Below, in pieces: positions 43,140 to 51,348 of a DNA stretch of 51,348 bases. The translations under genes were made by a program, and so were the position numbers. Origin of the DNA: Fragilariopsis cylindrus CCMP1102 (Eukaryota > Bacillariophyta > Bacillariophyceae > Bacillariales > Bacillariaceae). The stretch lies in assembly GCA_900095095.1 (NCBI GenBank), contig FMBT01000560.1:1-51348 (forward strand), given 5' to 3'. Below the pieces are notes generated by a model. The model searched no databases and was not told where the DNA came from. It saw only the letters and a program-made list of their open reading frames with translations. The number at the start of each line of letters is the position of its first letter. The first letter of the stretch is position 1.

Positions 43140-43778
43140 CTAAATCAATTTATAATTGTTTGAAGAAACACCAGTAAGTGGTACGGTTTCCACTTTGTAC
43201 CATTCTTTTACATCACCCTCTGTGGACCACACCTCAATTGCATCTACCTGTATCGATGCGATAGCCGCCGTGATACCTTTGCTATTATTACGAACACCAT
43301 CATCCTGATCTTCCATCATGGAATTTTCCAATGTCGGAATGATATGGTGTTGTTTCATTTTATCGCTGAAGTCACCATACACGAGACTCATATGTGGTAT
43401 ATATTCCGGATCCGAACTTCGTTCTGGGAAGAATTGTCGAGCCAGTGCATTGGCAGCGACGACCGTCTCGGTTCGTTTCATTTGGGCATAGACACATTTA
43501 AAGTACGCATCACCGTGAGAAAGTTGATCGAATTCGAATGTGAATGGTGCTAAAGTGGATGCCAACTTCTTCGTCCGGACACAGACATCTATTTCACCAC
43601 CTTCCAGTATCGCCGCGACTAACGTAATGTGTGGAATGAACCGAAAAGTTTCCAGATTTTTCGATGCATCCGCAATCAGGGATTCGTATGCGATTTTGGA
43701 ATCCCCACACGGTACGAACCAAAGTGAATGACCGATGAAACTGCTGGATTTATACGGGTCCAATAACAATGACGACAT
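43140..43778 (-). CDS. 2H-family cyclic phosphodiesterase (CPDase-like)
   Basis: 212 residues, intact. Carries the two HxT/S motifs of the 2H phosphoesterase superfamily: PHITLV (His50, Thr52) and PHMSLVYGD (His129, Ser131), with the ~80-residue spacing typical of plant cyclic phosphodiesterases. These open ADP-ribose 1'',2''-cyclic phosphate, a by-product of tRNA splicing, or other 2',3'-cyclic nucleotides. SLWFVPCGD at the start and IEVWSTEGDVKEWYKV at the end also suit this group. No targeting signal; cytosol or nucleus. The insert between the second motif and the last strand is Asp/Asn-rich. Confidence 0.88.
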   Translation of the reverse strand: MSSLLLDPYKSSSFIGHSLWFVPCGDSKIAYESLIADASKNLETFRFIPHITLVAAILEGGEIDVCVRTKKLASTLAPFTFEFDQLSHGDAYFKCVYAQMKRTETVVAANALARQFFPERSSDPEYIPHMSLVYGDFSDKMKQHHIIPTLENSMMEDQDDGVRNNSKGITAAIASIQVDAIEVWSTEGDVKEWYKVETVPLTGVSSNNYKLI

Positions 43779-44401
43779 TGATAGGATTTTCTTTGCTTTG
43801 AAGTAAACAAGTCCCCTCTCTAATAGCTAGCTAGCTACCACTGCTACAACTGCGCACTACTACTTACTAATACTTACTAGTAAATAAAACTTGTATGATA
43901 CTATAAGTTTGAAGTGTATTATCATAGAATGCCGATACGTTAAACATATATTTATCATAATAAAATAGATACACATATTAAACAAACTTGGGTACAAACT
44001 GGGCGTTTGGGGTGGCGAAACGGGACTGACTAATATTCAGTCCTTTATCCTTATCTTTAGTATGCTTCTGATGGCACAAGAGAAATCGACATGAACATGT
44101 GTACATACAGTTAGTAGGTACCGAAGATAGTATATTACTGTAGGATACAAAATGACAGCGAATGACCGCACACCAACCCGCAACAACACACAAATCGACG
44201 AAGACTAGCTATCTAAACAACACTTAACACTAACGGTGTATCTGGTACAAGCAACATCACAAAGAGGTATCCAATTGATTGTCGTCGAAAAAGTAAGTTG
44301 GTTGGTCTAAGCAAGTTAAAAAGTCTCGTCTTACCGTCATATTCTATGGACAAGTCAAAAATAAAATACAAACTAAATTAAATTAAAATACCGAACAAAC
44401 A
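43779..44401. other. Divergent intergenic region
   Basis: Upstream of both the phosphodiesterase (-) and the amino-acid transporter (+). Short TAC/CTA-rich stretch near 43855-43880. The minus-strand frame 43978-44193 has no similarity that I recognise. Confidence 0.5.
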
Positions 44402-45934
44402 ATGGGCGAAGATAACAGCAACAACATAATATCTCATCGTCGGTCTTCTGGCGATCATAGTACTGATGCGGGGAATAACAACGGTAACAGTAACAGTAAC
44501 AATAACAATAACAATAATACTGAAATAACAACAGCATCAACAAACAATTATAGTGATAATAATAATAATGCTACTCATAAAAGTGAGAGACCAACCTTCT
44601 CGCCGCTTGAAATAGAAGATTCAACAACAACGTCAGCGATCGATGTCGATGTTGATGTCGATGTCGATGATGACGGAGAACTAATAAATCCTTTAGTTGC
44701 TAACGATGACAATGACGACGACAAGGGCACCACCACATCATCGAATGATCATGATCATCATGGTGCTGGTCCACCAGGATCAGCCAGTACACCACAAGTT
44801 ATCATTAATATAATTATCTCATTTGTGGGTGCTGGATTATTAGGTGTACCAAATGCCTTTTCGAAATCCGGATGGTTACTGGGTTCGATCACACTATTAA
44901 CAGTCTCCGCATTGAATGTCTATGGAATGTTATGTTTACCACAAGTGCAACGTACATTACAAAAACAATATCCCAATGAAATTATACAAAGTTATGGTGA
45001 CTTAGGACGGATCTGTTTAGGAACCAAAGGTGAAAAATTAATTTTTATTTGTTTAGGGATCAGTCAAGCAGGATTTGCTACCGCCTATTTGATCTTTATC
45101 TCTGCTAATTTAAATTCCATCTATAATTGGTCCAGATTCATAGTGTGTATTCTATGTGTCCCGGGCCTGATCGGATTAGTTCAATTTCGTGATTTGAAAT
45201 CGTTATCACCCTTTTCCATGTTAGCCAATGGTGCTAATTTTTGTGCCTTAAGTGCAGTCTTATTTCAAGATTATGAACACTACACACCACATAATGATAC
45301 CATACAGAAATGGAATTCCAATGGATTATTATATGTAATTGCCATTACCATCTATAGTATGGAAGGTGTGGGATTAATATTAAGTTTAAAATCAAGTTGC
45401 AAACAACCCAAGGATTTTTCCTTCTTATTAATATCCACATTAACAGCAATCTCCTTATTTATGGTAATATTTGGTTCCGCAGGATATTGGGCATTTGGTG
45501 ATTCGACAATGGCACCCATTACATTAAATATGGCATCTCATTGGTCCGCAACATTTGTCAAGTGTGCATTATGTCTTGGCCTATACCTGACGTATCCCAT
45601 TATGATGTTCCCGATATGGACCATCATTGAAACACCAGCATTATCCAATCAAAAACGATTCCTGATACGATCCACCATTGTGTGTCTATCCGCAATCATT
45701 GCCTATGCTGTTCCTAATTTTGGTCAATTCTTATCATTGGTCGGATCCTCCATCTGTACCTTGCTTGGATTTGTATTTCCATCCTACTTTCACTTATATG
45801 TCGTCGGGAAAGACTTACCATTATATCAAAAAATAATAGATAGTTTTTTATTAGTGGGTGGATTGTCCTTCGGTTGCTTAGGTACGTATCAATCTTTAGT
45901 GGCGATGATGAATGGTGAATTGGAAGCCGAATAA
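44402..45934 (+). CDS. Amino acid/auxin permease family (AAAP, SLC36-like) transporter
   Basis: 510 residues, intact. The ~125-residue cytosolic N-terminus is Asn/Asp/Thr-rich. The membrane domain begins with IINIIISFVGAGLLGVPNAF, the hallmark first helix of the AAAP family (G-G-L-lP-aF), followed by about ten further hydrophobic helices. Other family blocks are ITIYSMEGVGLILSL (the unwound helix 6 equivalent), GSAGYWAFGDSTMAPI and LGLYLTYPIMMFPIW. It probably moves neutral amino acids with protons across the plasma or vacuolar membrane; the substrate cannot be told. The gene ends 164 bp from the 3' end of the converging LRR gene. Confidence 0.88.
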   Translation: MGEDNSNNIISHRRSSGDHSTDAGNNNGNSNSNNNNNNNTEITTASTNNYSDNNNNATHKSERPTFSPLEIEDSTTTSAIDVDVDVDVDDDGELINPLVANDDNDDDKGTTTSSNDHDHHGAGPPGSASTPQVIINIIISFVGAGLLGVPNAFSKSGWLLGSITLLTVSALNVYGMLCLPQVQRTLQKQYPNEIIQSYGDLGRICLGTKGEKLIFICLGISQAGFATAYLIFISANLNSIYNWSRFIVCILCVPGLIGLVQFRDLKSLSPFSMLANGANFCALSAVLFQDYEHYTPHNDTIQKWNSNGLLYVIAITIYSMEGVGLILSLKSSCKQPKDFSFLLISTLTAISLFMVIFGSAGYWAFGDSTMAPITLNMASHWSATFVKCALCLGLYLTYPIMMFPIWTIIETPALSNQKRFLIRSTIVCLSAIIAYAVPNFGQFLSLVGSSICTLLGFVFPSYFHLYVVGKDLPLYQKIIDSFLLVGGLSFGCLGTYQSLVAMMNGELEAE

Positions 45935-46097
45935 AATGAATAGTAGAGATAAATTATTAAATAATATTATAGATGATGACTATTATTACTACTACCTACC
46001 GGTATGAATGATTTGAATATTAAAAAGTACTTCCTTCAGCTAGCGCTAAACGCGCAGGGGGGCTATCGGGTGAACATTTTCACACCATAAAAGGTCT
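45935..46097. other. Short convergent spacer
   Basis: Tail-to-tail spacer of 163 bp that must carry both 3' ends. It also has a 'gctagcgctaaacgcgc' piece resembling the units of the 26 kb/37 kb dispersed repeat. Confidence 0.5.
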
Positions 46098-48283
46098 CTA
46101 CATGTCGTTCCGGCGTCGTGCCGCAATAATATCCTGTAATACAGATCCGTGACGTATCATATAATGTATACCAGTGGGACATTTTTTCTTCTTCTTCTTT
46201 GCGATAATACTACCACGTCCGCCATATCTAGAAGTAAAAGCAGTACGAGGAGCAATATTATTACCTTGTTTGACATAAACAGTAACTTCATCTGATTTAT
46301 TATATGCACGTTCTAATATCAATGGCCATAATTGAGGTTTAATAATATTGTTTGGTGTTATTGATGGTAACGGTGATGGTGACGACGACGACGACGACGA
46401 CGGTGTTACTTCTTTGTCATTGACTGTTTTTCTGACAGATGTTATTATTGTCCCATCCTCATCATCTTTTTTACTAATTTTATTTTTTGTTAGTAGTTCT
46501 TCTTCCTCGTGTAATTCTTCCACCATACTTCTACCTTCTTCTCCTGCAGGATGATGATGTGATTGTGTTGATGGCGTAATATATTTACGTCCGGCATGAT
46601 TAATTCGTAATAAATATTCTATATCAGAATCAAATAATAATGTTTCAGGTTCATCTTCTTGTTCCGGTTCTTGCTGTGCTTGTGCTTGTGCTTGTGCTTG
46701 TACTTGCTGCTGCTGCTGCTGCTGTTGTTCTTCGTTTTGATTTTGATTATTACGACGAACATGATGATACATATTTTGAAACATTGTTGTTAGGAAATTC
46801 ATACTAACGTCGTCGTCGTCATCCTCATCGTCATCATCATCATCATCCTCATGATCTACCACGTTATCGTTGTTATTATTGTTCATAACTTCTACATGCA
46901 TTGCGGTGTTGTTATTTCTAAGTGTCACCTGCATCGTTTGTTGTTGCTGTTGCTGGCGATGATAAAAATTACGACCACGAAGACGACGATGATGACGTTC
47001 TTCACGGGGATGAACACGACGACGCCAAAGAGAGGGGGGGTCTTTATTTTCGAATATAATAGATTTGATATCCCAGTAAATGTATTTAATAGATATAGAA
47101 TGGCCTCTTTTTCTTCTTTTGGAAGTATTGTTTCCTCCTTATTATTCAAATTTTGTTGAATTTGATCGGCGATCGGATTTTGTGATAAATTTATGGTACG
47201 AAGAGAAGTAGAATTTACTACTGGTGGCTGTGGCTGTGCTTGTGATGATGGCCGACCATCACCAGTCATTTGTTGTTTCTGTTGTTGTTGTTGGATGATA
47301 TTCAATAATGGTTGTAAACTTCCTACTTTGTTATACATCAAATGCAATTCCGTTAAATTCGTATACAAAGGTGCTATACCATACAATATACTATGAATCA
47401 ATTGTGTTTCATTGATACCCATTTGTTGTAACTCTAATACTTTCAATGTCTGTTGAAAAGCACAACAATTATTGAGAAGTGCATTTAAAATAATAGGGGT
47501 ATCCTGTTGATTGTTCGGATAACTACCTATCAATGATAATGTTTCTAAGTTAGGTAATTGTTTGGTAATGAAATCAAAGGTTGGTTGATACCGGATAAAA
47601 TCATTGGATTCTAATTGCATATATTTTAAATTCTGTCCTAACTTTGTGAATTGCTTTGTTGTGGGCATATTAAAAAATAACGATGGGACACAATTTTTGA
47701 ATGTTAGAGACTGCAAACAATGTGATAAATTATTTAATTCTTTGGGTAATTGACGAAATCCATGTAATTCTAAGGACTGTAAATGTTGGAATTGTTCAAT
47801 CATTGGTGGTAGTTCTGGAATTCTAGTATCGTACGTAGTGGTGCCCGGCATTGGACCAAGAATTAGTTTGGTGATCCGTCCTCGTTGTTCTTTGTGATTG
47901 TCATTATTGTCATTGTTACTTGGATTGTGTTCCGTACAACTTGTAGATGCACTTGTAGATGCACTTGCAGACGTAGACGAAATCTCTGTTTCTGTTTCAT
48001 AATATGTAATCAAATATTGAAAACATTTCGATAATGGATAAGATGGATTACGATATAATCCTGTTTGGAATCTTACTTCATTGAATAAACAAAGTAAAGA
48101 TAAACCATCTTCTAGATCCATATCCTTGGGGATGATATTCGCATACTCGTCTTCCGAAATATTGATACAATCAAAAAATAGTTCTTCTTCTTGGCCATTC
48201 TTATTATTATTTTCACCATCATTACTGCCACCCTCGTTCCGCTGCTTCTTATTTTCCTTTTCGTCTGTTGCTTCGTCTACCAT
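46098..48283 (-). CDS. Leucine-rich-repeat protein with a low-complexity C-terminus, frame interrupted once
   Basis: The first part (48283 to ~47040) has an acidic N-terminus, then LRRs of about 25-30 residues: LQSLELHGFRQLPKELNNL, LQSLTFKNC, LKYMQLESNDF, LETLSLIGS, LKVLELQQMGI, LTELHLMYNKVGSLQPLL and LRTINLSQNPIA. The frame breaks in the G7 run 47034-47040 (C7 on the coding strand). Restoring one base joins YSKIKTPPSLWRRR to an Arg/His-rich stretch and on into the frame 46934-46098. That frame holds Asn, Asp/Glu, Gln and Ser tracts and ends in a conserved-looking block (LWPLILERAYNK, GIHYMIRHGSVLQDII). Taken together this is about 730 residues. It is probably an intracellular scaffold; no signal peptide or membrane segment is real, since the hydrophobic end of the first frame is a shift artefact. 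Confidence 0.72.
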
Positions 48284-48919
48284 GATGATCGTTATGATTT
48301 TTTGAAATCAACCGGCCTAGTCTAACAAGTCTAAGTCGAAATGAGATACGGCACGCCACGCTACACGATGCGAGAGTTGAAGGTGAGTCGAGTATATTCG
48401 ATTCGAGATCTTCTTCTACTAGGGGCAAATACACGATCGTCAATTACGATTTCGGAACAAATGTCTTCGTTGCTGTTGAATGTTTTGGTGTTGAAAATGG
48501 TGTACGGTACACGGTGAATGAATTTATGTTTATTACTCTGTCTATTGTAGTACGATTACACCTCTCTTATTTGTTTTCGTGGTATTCTTATTCTTATTCT
48601 CTCGCTCTTGTTGCCAAACTAAAATTATATTTCCGAATTTTATTTTCCCGCGGAAAACATGATGATGGCATATGTCTCGATGGAGTCGAGTGAGTCGAGT
48701 AGAACAGGAGTGTGGGTTTGTCTTTTGCGACTATAATTATCAGTAATTATTTACCACAGCCCATAAGTTGTAATAATAAAATAGCGATGATGGGCAATAG
48801 TGCAACTTTTTTTCTTCCCACGGCCCGGCCCGGTCAACCTCACTTTTTAATTGTGGTGAAGATATTAAGAACTAAATATTTACAGCCGTTTCGTTTTGTG
48901 AGAGTGCGAGTCCGATTGG

Positions 48920-48963
<44 letters not shown>

Positions 48964-49293
48964 ATTCGTCCGTAGTTCAGGAATGACTGGACCCTACAAT
49001 TTTCTCCTGGTACAATGTATTGCATACTTTTTCTAGGTGTACCGAAGCGCGCCAGCTGTCATTTCATTTGAATAATCGACGTTCATCCAATGCAAGCATG
49101 TCAGTTCCACTATATAGAAAAAGTATAATCGCAAGCATCTCCTGACGAGGATGCAAATCATCATGCATGGAGTAGAATTGAAATAACGAATTCGAACCAA
49201 CAATCACTCTCTTGCTGCAGCCGCATTGGTCATTAAAAAAAAATAGTCTTACTACATAATTAAGCCAATTCAGTGGAAGAAGTCAACAAAACA
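48284..49293. other. Divergent intergenic region with a (GTGAGA)n repeat
   Basis: No gene supported. A hexanucleotide run (gtgagagtgagagtgagagt) lies at about 48921-48962. The same hexamer recurs in coding sequence of the next gene (about 50005-50036, encoding Ser-Glu). Confidence 0.55.
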
Positions 49294-50002
49294 ATGGCAG
49301 AAAACAAGCGCAAGGCACGATCATACCTCGATGATTCCAGCCGTAGGCACCGTATGGTGGCGAATACAACTGGTACTTCTGATGGGTCGACTTCTGGAAC
49401 GATCAACGTACCTACTATTCAGGAGATTGACACCGACAGAGAAGCCTCTGGAACTCGACTTACAGTATATTCACGATGCACTACGAACGGCACGAGAACA
49501 AGCGATGCCATTATCTCCAGTGAAATACTTTCTGATATTCATGAAAATGAATGGGAACGTAGCAATCCGATGACGTACAATTATCTCGTAAAAATCTCGA
49601 TGATATTAAAAAACAATGTCCTTGTTTGTAAATTTGGAGGAAAAGTATGTTCTGTGCTTATATTCCGATTTACTGGCAGAGGCCAGGAAGATGCAACTAT
49701 GTCCCTTTTGTGGACGAGCGAAAATCATCGGAAAAAAGGTTACGCTACTCAATTATTACTTACTGCAGCTCAATGGATGCTTAATAATTCGTTCCTTCTT
49801 TCTGGATCCACGTCGATGGACAGCCAGCAAATGTGCAGGAGACAAAACTGGCATCCGGTTGATCTTGATTCTTTTTCTATTGAGTTGAAAAAGTTTCGGC
49901 AAAAACCTCGAGGAGAAATTGCGTCAAAAAAGTACCGGATCAAATGCCCTCCAAAAGAAGACTGAAAGTGCTAGTGCAGGTGTAGATGCATGTGTAGGTG
50001 CT

Positions 50003-50035
<33 letters not shown>

Positions 50036-51288
50036 AAGATTGCTACTGCTAATGATGGTGCTAGTGTCGTCACATTGTCTGTGTCTCATGCGTGCGGTGA
50101 ACCAGTTGAAAATTTAACTGCACATGCCAACCATTATAAATGCAAAGTATGGTACCTGCAATTTCCGAAAAACAACCGTGGTGGTTTTGATGCTGCGTTA
50201 TATGCCGCAGAGATGTTGGAGCAGGCTATTCGACGCAAGCATATGCGGGGTATTCAACACAAAGATATGTTAGTGTTTCGAACGTTTCAGGGTGATATCG
50301 ATGACAAGATACAATATATACTCAAGGAGCTTGAAGCTTACTTTGATCAAGCAATTGTATTTGCCGAATGCACAAAAAGAAAAAGCACGATAAATTATAT
50401 GGTAAATATAAAGATAGAGTAAACCTATCTGCAGACGAGTGGATTTTTAAGATCAAACAGCCAGGTTTCGATGGCAAGTACGGCAAACTGCTAACCGATA
50501 AGGTCAGAAACACATTTTTGAAAGACCATGTCGTCCCGGAGTTGTTGAAACAGAAAAGTGTATTTCGTGAAATCCTCAAGGGTGAGAATTTCAAACAATT
50601 TTTAGAAGCGACAAAAGAAGAAAAAGTGGTCAATACGCTTAGCCTCGCCATGGTCTCGGCCGCACACTCGTCCAATATATTTAAGGCCATCAAAAATAAC
50701 GAGGACTCCGAGTACTTTGACAAGAAAAAAATCTACCACCACAAGTAGAGCGAAGCGAAGATGAAACTATTGGTAACGTTCAGAATCATACTACTGACAC
50801 CAGTGCAGCAGTTTATCGTTCGTTCGTACATCCTGATGCTATTCAATCATCGTCCTCTACTACTACTGATATTGTACTACCCCGTCATGATTACAGTCAA
50901 CTTTACACCTATCAACACGAAGTAGATTTAACATGTGGTGATGGCGATAGTGATGATGAGGAGAGAAATCAAGGTCAAACAACAACCCCGGGTAGTGATA
51001 TCGCTTCCATGAGAGATTCGACAAATCTCACAGCATCTGATACAACCAATCGAGTATCACTCTCGCCAGATCACACTCGGACAGCTCCTATTGGAACAAA
51101 AGGTGAGCAGAATCGTGAAGCGACTCGTACTACCCAAGTACAAAAACGCATATTATGGAGAGTAGAAGAACAATTATGCCAGTTTTAAGCGATTAATAGA
51201 TCTTGAAGTTGATGTGTTGGGTAAGAATAAATTGGTGGATTGGAAGCAAAGAATTCAAGCTCTAGAAAAGGAAACACATCGCTTATAA
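49294..51288 (+). CDS. GNAT acetyltransferase-domain protein with long unassigned C-terminus, frame interrupted several times
   Basis: I start at the first ATG in frame (MAENKRKARSY), not the upstream GTG. Residues ~95-175 look like a GNAT fold: VLVCKFGGKVCSVLIFRF, then LLWTSENHRKKGYATQLLL, the acetyl-CoA loop (R/Q-x-x-G-x-A type), then AAQWMLN. Four single-base shifts follow, at A5 49901-49905, A5 50374-50378, A7 50725-50731 and T4 51183-51186. Correcting each keeps a sensible protein: FRQKNLEEKLRQKS, AECTKKKKHDKLYGKYK, DKKKNLPPQVERSEDE and QFKRLIDLEVDVLGK. The part from ~245 on (VSHACGEPVENLTA, WYLQFPKNNRGGFDAALYA, GEPV...) is unassigned, and the last ~35 residues are coiled-coil-like. Histone or protein acetylation is possible. 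The pattern of A-run errors makes a sequencing cause plausible. Confidence 0.62.
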
Positions 51289-51348
51289 CAACAACAAAAA
51301 CTTGATTATTTATATATATATATATAAGATTTTTAATTTTTATTTCAT

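Noticed and set aside
46851..47159. Hydrophobic C-terminus of the first LRR frame as a membrane anchor
   Set aside because: The VVVFIPV...VVFVVVIFII stretch is the wrong-frame reading of an Arg/His-rich coding stretch after the G7 run.
48900..48975. Ser-Glu/Val-Arg repeat peptide as a gene
   Set aside because: Translation of a (GTGAGA)n microsatellite; no conserved frame around it.

Overview
The window reads as nuclear DNA of a diatom, probably a pennate with an A+T-rich genome; this assignment is by inference. The evidence is a DUF6824-type 'NDVLCGRGG' domain, a gametolysin-like M11 peptidase, helicase-associated (HA) repeats, a plastid FKBP with a bipartite presequence, short GT-AG introns, and Asn/Asp/Ser/Gln-rich low-complexity tracts in many proteins. 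Genes lie on both strands without operons. No rRNA, tRNA or CRISPR array was recognised by eye.

Layout. 0.1-2.4 kb: broken secreted M11 metallopeptidase. 3.2-5.9 kb (-): five-exon MFS transporter. 6.0-11.0 kb: repeat-rich, with one secreted gene (7.1 kb) and a ~190-bp satellite-like array. 11.1-13.0 kb: DUF6824 fused to a DUF2064-type transferase. 13.2-14.6 kb (-): membrane-anchored cyclophilin-like protein. 15.0-17.5 kb: eukaryotic homologue of the phage AGPT-pyrophosphorylase/5-hmdU-kinase helical family. 18.0-21.7 kb (-): four-exon AIG1-like GTPase ending in two HA repeats, followed by decayed HA tails. 22.4-25.9 kb: lumenal FKBP and a sulfatase. 26-31 kb: two Cys-rich type II membrane proteins and two broken genes. 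32.7-34.4 kb: Wss1-like SUMO-linked protease. 35.0-35.3 kb: MITE-like hairpin. 35.5-37.4 kb (-): BTB/T1 protein and a small Cys-pair protein. 38.1-40.2 kb: secreted FAS1-amidase fusion with its signal peptide on a separate exon. 41.0-42.7 kb: sulfotransferase. 43.1-43.8 kb (-): cyclic phosphodiesterase. 44.4-45.9 kb: amino-acid transporter. 46.1-48.3 kb (-): LRR protein. 49.3-51.3 kb: GNAT-domain protein.

The genes form no single pathway. Themes that recur are secretion and cell-surface chemistry (M11, FAS1-amidase, sulfatase, sulfotransferase, Cys-rich proteins) and DNA/protein maintenance (AGPT-like, Wss1-like). The most notable candidates are the AGPT-like enzyme and three unusual fusions: DUF6824-DUF2064, GTPase-HA and FAS1-amidase.

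Caution: at least eight otherwise well-conserved genes are interrupted by single-base shifts, most of them in homopolymer runs, and protein similarity resumes at once in another frame. This pattern suits either uncorrected long-read assembly errors or allelic decay. I therefore call such genes CDS with a note, and use 'pseudogene' only where the damage is heavy.
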